A stretch of 64,000 nt of DNA, taken from the NCBI GenBank assembly GCA_036560485.1, contig DATBRC010000023.1, positions 6,029-70,028 on the forward strand, written 5' to 3'. Numbering within the stretch: the stretch's first letter is position 1; the number at the start of each line of letters is the position of its first letter. Made by a program: the position numbers and the translations under genes. The notes under the pieces were generated by a model that saw nothing but the letters and a program-made list of their open reading frames with translations, was not told the origin of the DNA and did not search any database. The DNA comes from DATBRC01 sp036560485 (GTDB lineage Bacteria; Pseudomonadota; Gammaproteobacteria; Burkholderiales; Burkholderiaceae_D). Shown piece by piece: positions 7,121-15,906 of this stretch.

Positions 7121-7332
7121 AACATCACCTTATAAGTAATGACATGTTTTAATTGTAGTACCGAAACATGATGTTTACTAAATAAACTCCCGTATCTAAA
7201 TGTGAATCATTGCAACTTGGCGGTTTGCTGTAAATATGTGCAGACTTTCATATATTTATAGGGAAGTTTTACTCTTTTGCCGGTGGGATTGAATAAACTA
7301 AAATAACGTTTTTATAACGCGGAGAAAATGCG

Positions 7333-7815
7333 ATGTCGATTAATCAACGGCCGTTCAAAATTTTAGGCATCCAGCAGATCGCGATCGGCGGTCCGTCAAA
7401 AGAGCGGATGAAAAGTTTGTGGGTCGATATGTTCGGTCTGACCATCATCGGCAATTTCCGTAGCGAGCGTGAAAATGTAGATGAAGACATCTTGGCGATG
7501 GGTAGCGGACCGTTCAAGGTGGAAGTCGATTTGATGCAGCCGCTCGATGTCGAGAAAAAGCCGCGGGTCGATGAGCCGCCTTTGAACCACATTGGATTGT
7601 GGGTCGATAATCTTTCGGTTGCGGTGGAGTGGTTGACGGCACAAGGTGTGCGCTTTGCGCCGGGCGGTATTCGCAAAGGCGCTGCCGGTTATGACATTAC
7701 TTTCTTACATCCGAAAGCGAATGAGCAATTTCCGATCGCGGGTGAAGGAGTGTTGATTGAATTGGTGCAAGCGCCTGCTGAAGTGATTGCGGGCTTTGCG
7801 CAGTTTGGTGGATAA
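7333..7815 (+). CDS. VOC-family protein, probable methylmalonyl-CoA epimerase
   Basis: This 160-residue protein has the two beta-alpha-beta-beta-beta modules of the vicinal-oxygen-chelate superfamily. Two metal ligands are evident: H86 in PPLNHIGLW and E143 in GVLIELVQ. The usual first ligand, a His in a D-H-V-A-I-like motif, is replaced by Gln (IQQIAIGG, Q15), and E64 is near the second ligand position. It lies beside propionyl-CoA carboxylase and close to methylmalonyl-CoA mutase, so epimerising (S)- to (R)-methylmalonyl-CoA is the natural role. Lactoylglutathione-lyase-like activity is the alternative. The context is strong, the ligand change is a caution. Confidence 0.7.
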   Translation: MSINQRPFKILGIQQIAIGGPSKERMKSLWVDMFGLTIIGNFRSERENVDEDILAMGSGPFKVEVDLMQPLDVEKKPRVDEPPLNHIGLWVDNLSVAVEWLTAQGVRFAPGGIRKGAAGYDITFLHPKANEQFPIAGEGVLIELVQAPAEVIAGFAQFGG

Positions 7816-7828
7816 GCAAATTCTTGAT

Positions 7829-7957
7829 CCACGAAAGACACGAAAAGCACGAACAAAAATTCAACGCACTTTTGATCTAATTATTGGAGTATGGACAATG
7901 CCCTGGAGTCTGATCTATTGCTAAGAAAATTTTTCGTGCTTTTCGTGTCTTTCGTGG
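7829..7957. repeat. MITE-like inverted-repeat element
   Basis: A 25-bp arm CCACGAAAGACACGAAAAGC followed by ACGAA (7829-7853) recurs as its reverse complement ending at 7957. The arms enclose about 70 bases without an ORF. A degenerate relative is present at 45110-45236. Such paired arms in intergenic DNA resemble small non-autonomous elements. Confidence 0.7.
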
Positions 7958-7973
7958 AAAGGTATTCGAAACA

Positions 7974-8002
7974 AAAAAGGCCAGCATCATGCCGGCCTTT
8001 TT
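7974..8002 (-). terminator. Bidirectional rho-independent terminator
   Basis: The stem AAAAAGGCC/GGCCTTTTT (left arm ending 7982, right arm starting 7994) with an 11-base loop has runs of T on both strands. It lies between the converging VOC and pccA genes and should terminate both. Confidence 0.82.
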
Positions 8003-8019
8003 ATTATTGCAAACAGCGA

Positions 8020-10008
8020 TTAATTGAATTCGATAATCGCCTGATCAACTGACAAACTCTCGCCCGGTTTGGCCAACAGTTTGCCAACCACGCAATCCTG
8101 CTCAGCCTTCAACACGTTTTCCATTTTCATCGCTTCGATCACCGCCAATTTTTCTCCGGCTTTGACTTCTTGACCAGGCTTGACAGCCAGTTCGGTAAGC
8201 AGTCCCGGCATCGGCGATAACAAGAAGCGCGACAGGTCCGGCGGCGCTTTGTGCAGCATCAATTTTTGCATCGCTGCTGCTTGCGCCGACAACACCAGCA
8301 CATCGGCTTGCGTACCAAAGTGGAACAAGCGATATTTCAGGCCAACGCGATCAACTTGCAGGCAGATTGGCTTGCCGTTGATCGATCCTTCGTACAGCGA
8401 TTGGCCGAACTGCCAATTGCTGTGAATCTCGTATGTCTTGCCGGCATACTGGACGCTGAAACCACCAGCAATTGGCGTAGCAACTACGGAATGATGTTCA
8501 TCACCCAGCACCACTACGAATTCATTGCCGGGCACATATTCATGTCCGGGCATCTGACCATCGATTGATGCATTGCGCTCCAGATAACGGCGATGAACCG
8601 CCGCGCCAACCACAATCAATTCGGCCGGATTTTCATGCGGCAAATCAGCTGCGTTGAAACCCTTCGGATAAACCTCCGCGATCAAGCCGGTATTGAATGT
8701 GCCGGATACGAAGCGCTTGTTCTGCATCAGCGCAGCCTGGAACGCGATATTGGATGACACACCGCGAATCACGAATGCATTGAGCGCATCGCGCATGCGC
8801 GCAATCGCTTCAGCACGGTTCGCGCCCTTGACGATCAGCTTGGCAATCATCGGATCGTAGAACATCGAGATCTCGCCGCCCTCATACACGCCGGTGTCGA
8901 CGCGCACATAACCGGATGCTTCCGATGGGGGTTGATACTTGACCAAACGTCCCGTCGAGGGCAAGAAGTTACGGAATGGATCTTCAGCATTGATGCGGCA
9001 CTCCATCGCCCAACCGTCGAGCTTGATTTGATCCTGGGTGAACGACAGTTTTTCGCCGTATGCGACACGGATCATTTGCTCAACCAGGTCGAGGCCAGTG
9101 ATCAATTCGGTCACTGGATGCTCCACTTGCAAGCGCGTATTCATTTCGAGAAAGTAGAACGAACGGTCTTTGCCGACAACGAATTCGACTGTACCAGCGC
9201 TTTGATATTGCACAGCCTTGGCCAATGCAACTGCTTGCTCACCCATCGCCTTGCGGGTTTCCGGATTAAGGAACGGGCTTGGCGCTTCTTCGATCACTTT
9301 TTGATGGCGGCGCTGAATCGAACATTCGCGTTCCCACAAATACACCAGATTGCCGTGGCCGTCGCCCAGCACCTGGATCTCGATGTGGCGTGGTTCTTCA
9401 ATAAATTTTTCGATGAAGATACGATCGTCGCCGAAACTGTTTTTCGCTTCATTGCGGCATGACTGGAAACCTTCGCGTGCTTCGGCTTCATTGTGTGCAA
9501 CACGCAAGCCTTTACCGCCGCCGCCGGCCGATGCCTTGATCATCACAGGGTAGCCGATGTCTTTGGCGATCTTGACCGCGTGTTCGACATCTTCAATGAC
9601 ATCGGTGTAACCAGGAATCGTATTGACCTTGGCAGCCATCGCCAATTTCTTCGATGCGATCTTGTCGCCCATCGCTTCCATCGCGTGCGGTTTCGGCCCG
9701 ATGAAAATGATGCCGGCCTTTTCCAGTTTGTCGCAGAACTCGGCGTTCTCGGACAGGAAGCCATAGCCAGGGTGGACTGCTTCCGCACCGGTTTGTTTGC
9801 ACGCAGCGAGTATCTTGTCTGCTACCAGATACGATTCTTTCGATGGCGCAGGCCCGATGCAGACAGCCTCATCTGCCATCTCGACGTGACGCGCATCGCG
9901 GTCCGCTTCCGAATACACGGCGACGGTCTTGATGCCCATCTTGCGAGCGGTTTTGATGACGCGGCAAGCGATTTCGCCGCGGTTTGCAATAAGAATTTTT
10001 TTGAACAT
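8020..10008 (-). CDS. pccA: Propionyl-CoA carboxylase alpha subunit
   Basis: Encodes the biotin-carboxylating and biotin-carrying subunit (662 residues from ATG 10008) that supplies carboxybiotin for propionyl-CoA to (S)-methylmalonyl-CoA. The N-terminal biotin carboxylase spans about 1-450, starting MFKKILIANRGEIACRV, with the ATP-grasp glycine loop KASAGGGGKGLR and the EMNTRLQVEHPVTE motif. A linker/BT-type region follows. The C-terminal BCCP domain has the biotinylation motif EAMKMEN with Lys 628. The longer ORF start is rejected because GGGGGAGA precedes ATG 10008. It lies 23 bases behind pccB, so they form an operon. Pairing with PccB and the mutase favours propionyl-CoA over methylcrotonyl-CoA as substrate. 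Confidence 0.93.
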   Translation of the reverse strand: MFKKILIANRGEIACRVIKTARKMGIKTVAVYSEADRDARHVEMADEAVCIGPAPSKESYLVADKILAACKQTGAEAVHPGYGFLSENAEFCDKLEKAGIIFIGPKPHAMEAMGDKIASKKLAMAAKVNTIPGYTDVIEDVEHAVKIAKDIGYPVMIKASAGGGGKGLRVAHNEAEAREGFQSCRNEAKNSFGDDRIFIEKFIEEPRHIEIQVLGDGHGNLVYLWERECSIQRRHQKVIEEAPSPFLNPETRKAMGEQAVALAKAVQYQSAGTVEFVVGKDRSFYFLEMNTRLQVEHPVTELITGLDLVEQMIRVAYGEKLSFTQDQIKLDGWAMECRINAEDPFRNFLPSTGRLVKYQPPSEASGYVRVDTGVYEGGEISMFYDPMIAKLIVKGANRAEAIARMRDALNAFVIRGVSSNIAFQAALMQNKRFVSGTFNTGLIAEVYPKGFNAADLPHENPAELIVVGAAVHRRYLERNASIDGQMPGHEYVPGNEFVVVLGDEHHSVVATPIAGGFSVQYAGKTYEIHSNWQFGQSLYEGSINGKPICLQVDRVGLKYRLFHFGTQADVLVLSAQAAAMQKLMLHKAPPDLSRFLLSPMPGLLTELAVKPGQEVKAGEKLAVIEAMKMENVLKAEQDCVVGKLLAKPGESLSVDQAIIEFN

Positions 10009-10031
10009 GATGTTGTAATCTCCCCCGTTGC

Positions 10032-11564
10032 TTAAAGTGGAATGTTGCCGTGTTTGCGCCATGGATTCTCAAGCTTCTTGCGCTTGAGCATGGCGAGCGA
10101 ACGACAAATCCGCTTGCGGGTTTCGTTAGGCATGATGACATCGTCGATGAACCCGCGATGCCCTGCGATGAATGGGTTGGCAAACTTCTGGCGATACTCT
10201 TCGGTGCGTTGCGCAATTTTTTCTGCATCGCCGATGTCTTTGCGGAAGATGATTTCCACAGCGCCCTTCGGACCCATCACCGCGATCTCTGCAGATGGCC
10301 ATGCGAAGTTGACGTCACCGCGCAAATGCTTGGACGACATCACGTCGTATGCGCCGCCGTAGGCCTTGCGCGTGATGACGGTAACTTTCGGCACCGTGCA
10401 TTCTGCATATGCGTACAATAATTTTGCGCCGTGCTTGATGATGCCGCCGTACTCTTGTGACGTGCCCGGCATGAAGCCTGGAACATCAACCAGCGTGATC
10501 ACAGGAATGTTGAATGCATCGCAGAAACGTACAAAGCGTGCTGCCTTGATCGATGATTTGATGTCGAGGCAACCGGCCAATACCAGCGGCTGATTAGCGA
10601 CGATGCCGACCGATTGGCCTTCCATCCGTGCGAAACCAATGATGATGTTTTTCGCATAGTCAGGTTGCAATTCAAAGAAGTCGCCGTCGTCGACGATCTT
10701 GTTGATCAACTCTTTCATGTCGTACGGTTTGTTCGCATTGTCCGGAACAAGCGTGTCGAGTGAGTAATCAATGCGCTCGGCAGGATCGGTGGTTGGACGC
10801 ACCGGCGGCTTTTCTTTATTGTTGAGCGGCAGGTAGTTGAAGAAGCGGCGCAGCATCAACAGCGCATCGACATCGTTTTCAAATGCCAGATCGGCCACGC
10901 CGGATTTGCTGTTATGTGTCATCGCGCCACCGAGTTCTTCTGCGGTGACTTCTTCGTGCGTGACAGTCTTCACAACTTCAGGGCCGGTCACGAACATGTA
11001 CGACGTGTCTTTCACCATGAAGATGAAGTCGGTCATCGCCGGGCTGTACACCGCGCCGCCTGCGCATGGTCCCATGATCATCGAGATCTGCGGCACCACA
11101 CCGGATGCCATCACGTTGCGCTGGAATACTTCGGCGTATCCACCTAGCGACGCAACGCCTTCCTGAATCCGTGCACCGCCGGAATCGTTCAAGCCGATCA
11201 CAGGTGCGCCGACTTGCATTGCATGATCCATCACTTTGCAGATTTTTTCTGCATGCGATTCGGACAATGCACCACCAAACACCGTGAAATCTTGCGAGAA
11301 CACGAACACCATGCGGCCATTGATCGTGCCGTAACCGGTGACGACGCCGTCGCCCGGGATCTTCTGTTCTTCCATGCCGAAGTCGGTGCAGCGATGTTCG
11401 ACAAACATATCCCACTCTTCGAATGAGCCTGGATCGAGCAGCAATTCGAGACGCTCGCGTGCGGTCAGCTTGCCTTTGGCGTGTTGCGCTTCAATGCGCT
11501 TGACGCCGCCGCCGAGTCGCGCCAGTTCCCGCTTCTCTTCCAGTTGGCGAATGATGTCGTGCAT
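10032..11564 (-). CDS. pccB: Propionyl-CoA carboxylase beta subunit
   Basis: This 510-residue carboxyltransferase subunit moves CO2 from biotin to propionyl-CoA. Both crotonase-like halves are present: the N-terminal half has DSGGARIQEG and the oxyanion loop GPCAGGAVYSPA, the C-terminal half has VDVPGFMPGTSQE and KAYGGAYDVM. The length is normal for PccB. The start is ATG 11564, preceded by AGGGAGA; the longer frame upstream is repeat DNA translated by chance. It is the first gene of pccB-pccA and is followed within the propionate block by meaB and the mutase on the same strand. Confidence 0.95.
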   Translation of the reverse strand: MHDIIRQLEEKRELARLGGGVKRIEAQHAKGKLTARERLELLLDPGSFEEWDMFVEHRCTDFGMEEQKIPGDGVVTGYGTINGRMVFVFSQDFTVFGGALSESHAEKICKVMDHAMQVGAPVIGLNDSGGARIQEGVASLGGYAEVFQRNVMASGVVPQISMIMGPCAGGAVYSPAMTDFIFMVKDTSYMFVTGPEVVKTVTHEEVTAEELGGAMTHNSKSGVADLAFENDVDALLMLRRFFNYLPLNNKEKPPVRPTTDPAERIDYSLDTLVPDNANKPYDMKELINKIVDDGDFFELQPDYAKNIIIGFARMEGQSVGIVANQPLVLAGCLDIKSSIKAARFVRFCDAFNIPVITLVDVPGFMPGTSQEYGGIIKHGAKLLYAYAECTVPKVTVITRKAYGGAYDVMSSKHLRGDVNFAWPSAEIAVMGPKGAVEIIFRKDIGDAEKIAQRTEEYRQKFANPFIAGHRGFIDDVIMPNETRKRICRSLAMLKRKKLENPWRKHGNIPL

Positions 11565-11608
11565 GGATGATCTCCCTAAAACAAAAATAATCAGGACTTC
11601 TGCAGTTG

Positions 11609-11733
11609 CCCCCTCTCCCACATCAGTGGGAGAGGGGTGGGGTGAGGGCAAACGGCGATTGATTTAAGCACTAGCTGCAATGCGACCGCTGTGGCCCTCA
11701 CCCTAGCCCTCTCCCGCTGAGACGGGAGAGGGG
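11609..11733. repeat. 125-bp double-hairpin intergenic repeat (copy A)
   Basis: Two hairpins of the form CCCTCTCCCRC-nnn-GYGGGAGAGGG flank a spacer of about 46 bases, each bordered by GGGTGAGGG/CCCTCACCC. The reverse complement aligns with the copy at 37635-37756 along its whole length, including the spacer (shared AGTGCTTAAATCAATCGCCG). Confidence 0.9.
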
Positions 11734-11813
11734 ATTACGGCTTCAGTTCCATTGATAAATCACTGAGCATACCCAGCAAGCGTTGCCTTGCCGTGTTTGT
11801 TCAATGGACAAAT

Positions 11814-12812
11814 TTACTGCAAATATTCCAATAGTTTTCGCGCCGCTGCAGCCGGCGTGATGGTGCCGTTTTCAACTTCATTTATTAATGCGGGTAACTC
11901 GCGCTGCACGGTTGGGTGCGCTCGGAAGCGTTGTTGCAAACCCGTCTCAATCATGTTCCACATCCACGCCGACGCTTGATGCTTGCGCTTGGCGTCGAAT
12001 TCTCCCGTTGAACTCATGGTCTGACGATAATTCTTGATGACGTCCCAGAACGTATCGAGACCATCTTTGTTAATGGCGCTCATTTTCAACACCGGTATTT
12101 GCCAGTGTTGCGAAACGGGCCGCAGCATGTGCAGCGCAGCGCGCATCTGGCCGCATGCGATGTCGGTTGCACGCGGATCGATATCGGCCTTGTTGAACAC
12201 GACGACTTCCGCCAATTCGACGATACCTTTCTTGATGCCTTGCAGATCATCGCCTGCGTTCGGCAGTTGCAGCAGCACGAAAATATCTGCCATGCCGGCA
12301 ACGGCTGTTTCGGATTGGCCGACACCGACTGTTTCAACGATGACGATATCGAAACCTGCGGCTTCGCACAGCAGCAATGCCTCGCGAGTTTTGTGTGCCA
12401 CGCCACCCAGTGCGCCGGAAGCCGGAGAAGGGCGGATGAATGCTTCTTCACGCTGCGACAATAATTCCATGCGCGTCTTGTCACCGAGGATGGAGCCGCC
12501 GCTGATGGATGATGATGGATCGATTGCGAGTACGGCGACACGATGACCTTGTTCAATCAGGTAAATGCCGAGCGCCTCGATGAAGGTTGACTTGCCAACG
12601 CCGGGTACACCGGAGATCCCGATGCGAATTGACTTGCCCGTGTTTGGCAGCAGCGCTTCCAACACTTTTTGCGCACGTACTTGATGATCGGCACGGCTCG
12701 ATTCAATTAACGTGATCGACTTCGCGAGTGCGCGACGCTGACGTGCGAGTACACCCTCGACGAGGGTAGCGTCTTCTTTGGTCAAACCAGATGGCGGCAT
12801 CGCTTTTGTCAC
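11814..12812 (-). CDS. meaB: Methylmalonyl-CoA mutase-associated GTPase MeaB
   Basis: A G3E-family P-loop GTPase of 332 residues. MeaB gates delivery of adenosylcobalamin to methylmalonyl-CoA mutase and protects it from inactivation. The Walker A motif GVPGVGKST is at 68-76, a Walker-B/switch segment reads VETVGVGQSE, and the base-recognition motif is NKAD (in VVFNKADID). It lies 97 bases behind the mutase gene on the same strand, matching the known functional partnership. The frame opens at GTG 12812; ATG 12800 is an equally possible start. Confidence 0.94.
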   Translation of the reverse strand: MTKAMPPSGLTKEDATLVEGVLARQRRALAKSITLIESSRADHQVRAQKVLEALLPNTGKSIRIGISGVPGVGKSTFIEALGIYLIEQGHRVAVLAIDPSSSISGGSILGDKTRMELLSQREEAFIRPSPASGALGGVAHKTREALLLCEAAGFDIVIVETVGVGQSETAVAGMADIFVLLQLPNAGDDLQGIKKGIVELAEVVVFNKADIDPRATDIACGQMRAALHMLRPVSQHWQIPVLKMSAINKDGLDTFWDVIKNYRQTMSSTGEFDAKRKHQASAWMWNMIETGLQQRFRAHPTVQRELPALINEVENGTITPAAAARKLLEYLQ

Positions 12813-12909
12813 TGTCTCGGATCTCTGCTCTTGATCGCTTTTGCTCCTTCCCCTTGAAAGGGAGGGAACGCGGCGATTTTACTGTCGATTAATTTTTATC
12901 TTTTCGAAA

Positions 12910-15084
12910 TTATTTTTTGGTTTCAGCTATCGCTTTCAACACGGCTGCGGCGCACTGCGGAATCGGTGTGCCAGGCCCAAAGATGCCTTTGGCACCCGCC
13001 TTGTACAGGAAGTCATAATCCTGTGGCGGTATCACGCCGCCGACAAATACGATGATGTCGCTCGCACCTTGATCCTTGAGGGCTTTGATAATTTCCGGCA
13101 CCAATGTCTTGTGGCCGGCTGCCAATGTCGAGATGCCGATTGCATGCACATCGTTTTCAATTGCCTGGCGTGCTGCCTCTTCCGGAGTCTGGAACAGCGG
13201 TCCGATGTCGACGTCGAAACCGAGATCGGCGAATGCGCTACCGACTACTTTGGCGCCGCGGTCGTGTCCATCCTGCCCGAGTTTCGCAACCATGATGCGC
13301 GGACGGCGGCCTTCTTCGGCGGCAAATTTTTCGATTTGTTTTTTGAGATCCATCCAGTTGTCATCCTCTCCGAATTCGGCGCCATAGACGCCTGATACGC
13401 TTTGAATGGTCGCGCGGTGGCGGCCCCAGACTGCTTCCAGTGCATCGGAAATTTCACCCACAGTGGCGCGCAGGCGTGTCGCCTTGATCGCGAGATCGAG
13501 CAGGTTGCCTTGACCATCGCCTTGTTCGCCTTTGGCGGCTTCGGTCAAGGCGGCCAATGCTGCGGTGACGGCTTTTTGATCGCGGCTGCCGCGGATTTTT
13601 TTCAGGCGTTCGATCTGCGAAATGCGTACGGCGGTGTTATCGATCTCGCGCGTTTCGACCGGATCTTCTTTCGCCAGTTTGTACTTATTGACGCCGACGA
13701 TCACGTCCTTGCCGGAATCGATGCGCGCTTGTTTTTCTGCTGCGCTGGCTTCGATCTTCAGCTTTGCCCAACCGGAATCGACTGCCTGGATCATGCCGCC
13801 CATTGCCTCGACTTCTTCAATGATCGCCCACGCCTGGTCGGCGATATCCTGCGTCAGTTTTTCCATCATGTAGGAACCGGCCCACGGGTCGACCACGCTG
13901 GTGATGTGCGTTTCTTCCTGGATGATCAATTGTGTATTGCGTGCGATTCGTGCCGAGAATTCGGTCGGTAATGCGATCGCTTCATCAAGTGAATTGGTGT
14001 GCAGCGATTGCGTGCCGCCGAACACGGCTGCCATTGCTTCGACCGTGGTGCGCACGACGTTGTTGTACGGATCTTGCTCGGTCAGCGACCAGCCGGATGT
14101 CTGGCAATGGGTGCGCAGCATCATCGACTTCTGGCTCTTCGGATTGAATTCTTTCATGATGCGCCACCACAGCAAACGTGCTGCGCGCAGCTTGGCGACT
14201 TCCAGATAGAAATTCATGCCGATCGCGAAAAAGAAACTCAAGCGTCCGGCGAATTCATCGACATCCATGCCGCTGGCAATGGCGGTCTTTACGTATTCCT
14301 TGCCGTCAGCCAGCGTGAACGCCAATTCCAGCGCCTGGTTCGCGCCCGCTTCCTGCATGTGATAGCCGGAGATCGAGATCGAATTGAACTTCGGCATATT
14401 CTTTGCGGTGTAGCCGATGATGTCGGCGATGATGCGCATCGATGGCTTCGGCCCATAGATATAAGTATTGCGGACCATGAACTCTTTGAGAATGTCGTTC
14501 TGGATGGTGCCGGACAATTTGTCTTGCGACACGCCTTGCTCTTCGGCAGCGACTACGTAACCCGCCAACACCGGCAGCACCGCGCCGTTCATCGTCATCG
14601 ATACCGATATTTTGTCGAGCGGGATTTCGTTGAACAGGATTTTCATGTCTTCGACCGAATCGATCGCGACACCGGCTTTGCCGACGTCGCCGGTCACGCG
14701 CGGATGGTCGGAATCGTAGCCGCGATGGGTCGCCAGATCGAATGCGACTGATACGCCTTGGCCGCCGGCGGCCAGCGCCTTGCGGTAAAACGCATTGGAT
14801 TCTTCAGCGGTTGAGAAACCCGCATATTGGCGGATGGTCCATGGGCGCACTGCATACATGGTCGCTTGCGGGCCGCGCACAAAGGGTTCGAAGCCGGGCA
14901 GCGTGTCGGCATAAGGAAGATCTTTTATATCCGCCGCTGTATACAAAGGCTTGACCGTGATGCCTTCAGGCGTCAGCCAATTCAGCTTGGACACGTCACC
15001 GTCCGGTGCGGACTTGGCTGCAGCCTTGGCCCAGCTTTCCAAAGGCGGAACGGTTACTTTCGGGGCGTCGCTAGACTTGCTCAT
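12910..15084 (-). CDS. scpA: Methylmalonyl-CoA mutase (single-chain type)
   Basis: A 724-residue B12-dependent mutase that interconverts (R)-methylmalonyl-CoA and succinyl-CoA. The N-terminal TIM-barrel holds motifs such as TIRQYAGFSTAEESNAFYR and SVSMTMNGAVLP. The C-terminal Rossmann-type B12 domain has DGHDRG with the cobalt-ligand His 607. One chain carries both domains, as in the homodimeric human/E. coli type, unlike the alpha/beta Propionibacterium enzyme. It faces a divergent GntR regulator gene across 160 bases and is followed by meaB. Function is confident; the symbol could also be mcm or mutB. Confidence 0.95.
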   Translation of the reverse strand: MSKSSDAPKVTVPPLESWAKAAAKSAPDGDVSKLNWLTPEGITVKPLYTAADIKDLPYADTLPGFEPFVRGPQATMYAVRPWTIRQYAGFSTAEESNAFYRKALAAGGQGVSVAFDLATHRGYDSDHPRVTGDVGKAGVAIDSVEDMKILFNEIPLDKISVSMTMNGAVLPVLAGYVVAAEEQGVSQDKLSGTIQNDILKEFMVRNTYIYGPKPSMRIIADIIGYTAKNMPKFNSISISGYHMQEAGANQALELAFTLADGKEYVKTAIASGMDVDEFAGRLSFFFAIGMNFYLEVAKLRAARLLWWRIMKEFNPKSQKSMMLRTHCQTSGWSLTEQDPYNNVVRTTVEAMAAVFGGTQSLHTNSLDEAIALPTEFSARIARNTQLIIQEETHITSVVDPWAGSYMMEKLTQDIADQAWAIIEEVEAMGGMIQAVDSGWAKLKIEASAAEKQARIDSGKDVIVGVNKYKLAKEDPVETREIDNTAVRISQIERLKKIRGSRDQKAVTAALAALTEAAKGEQGDGQGNLLDLAIKATRLRATVGEISDALEAVWGRHRATIQSVSGVYGAEFGEDDNWMDLKKQIEKFAAEEGRRPRIMVAKLGQDGHDRGAKVVGSAFADLGFDVDIGPLFQTPEEAARQAIENDVHAIGISTLAAGHKTLVPEIIKALKDQGASDIIVFVGGVIPPQDYDFLYKAGAKGIFGPGTPIPQCAAAVLKAIAETKK

Positions 15085-15168
15085 GGTCGGTTCTTTCGTA
15101 CGGATGATCGCAATTTAGCATTGCCATCGGTGTTTTCGAGTATCGATGAAATATTTTTCAAGTGAGGC

Positions 15169-15197
15169 TTGACATTGTGCAGACACAATAATACTGT
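15169..15197 (+). promoter_or_regulatory. Putative GntR promoter with internal operator palindrome
   Basis: A TTGACA -35 (15169-15174) is followed 17 bases on by TACTGT (15192-15197) as a weak -10. Between them lies a perfect interrupted palindrome, ATTGTG-CAGA-CACAAT (15174-15189). Its location between divergent mutase and regulator genes fits an autoregulatory FCD-type GntR operator. The operator role is inferred from position and symmetry. Confidence 0.55.
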
Positions 15198-15244
15198 ATC
15201 CATAATTATGAATGCAAGAATATTTTATTCCCTTTGAGAAATAT

Positions 15245-15904
15245 ATGAGCAATCTGAGTCTGTCCCAGCCAGCCCTTTACGAGCAAGTCGCCGAACGGTT
15301 GCGCACCCGTATTTACGCCCATGAACTGGTACCAGGCACATGGGTTGATGAGCAGAAGCTTGCAGAAGAATATGGCATCAGCCGCACGCCAATGCGGGAA
15401 GCGCTGAAAGTATTGGCATCTGAAGGCTTGGTCCAACTCAAGCCGCGTCGTGGTTGTTATGTCACAGAATTGTCGGAAGAAGACCTGGACGAGATTTTCC
15501 CGGTGATGGCTTTATTGGAAGGCCGTGTTGCTTATGAGGCAACAATAAAGGCAACCGATAAGGATGTGACGGGTTTGGAAAACATACATAACCAACTTGA
15601 AAAATCGGCAAAACAAAGCAATGTAGACAAATTTTTCGAGGCAAATCAGGATTTTCACCAGGCGTTACAACAACTCGCGGGTAATCGATGGCTGCAAAAA
15701 GCGATCGACGACTTGCGTATCGTGGTTCGATTGACTCGTAGGGACTCGCTTCGGCTCGATGGACGGGTCACGCAATCATTGGAAGAGCACCGAGCAATAC
15801 TCGCCGCAATCCAAAAGCGCGACGCGACAGAGGCAGGTCGTTTAATGCATGATCACTTACTTTCGGGCAGAATGGCGTTGGCCAAACTACATACGAAACA
15901 GTAA
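15245..15904 (+). CDS. GntR-family (FadR/FCD type) transcriptional regulator
   Basis: About 219 residues from ATG 15245 (an upstream in-frame ATG at 15212 lies too close to the promoter). The N-terminal winged helix covers residues 5-70, with PGTWVDEQKLAEEYGISRTPMREAL and a wing ending in RRGCYV. The C-terminal all-helical FCD ligand domain runs from 85 to 215 with metal-ligand-like residues (DFHQAL, EEHRAILAAI). FCD regulators usually bind small acids. It diverges from the mutase gene and precedes a crotonase gene by two bases, so it probably senses a propionate- or acyl-derived acid and controls both. The ligand is unknown. Confidence 0.88.
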   Translation: MSNLSLSQPALYEQVAERLRTRIYAHELVPGTWVDEQKLAEEYGISRTPMREALKVLASEGLVQLKPRRGCYVTELSEEDLDEIFPVMALLEGRVAYEATIKATDKDVTGLENIHNQLEKSAKQSNVDKFFEANQDFHQALQQLAGNRWLQKAIDDLRIVVRLTRRDSLRLDGRVTQSLEEHRAILAAIQKRDATEAGRLMHDHLLSGRMALAKLHTKQ

Positions 15905-15906
15905 TA

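Noticed and set aside
8932..9462. Long antisense ORF inside pccA (176 aa), and similar ones in argS, bioA and the mutase
   Set aside because: They mirror the strong coding bias of the real genes, with Arg/His-rich shadow composition and no recognisable family or ribosome site.
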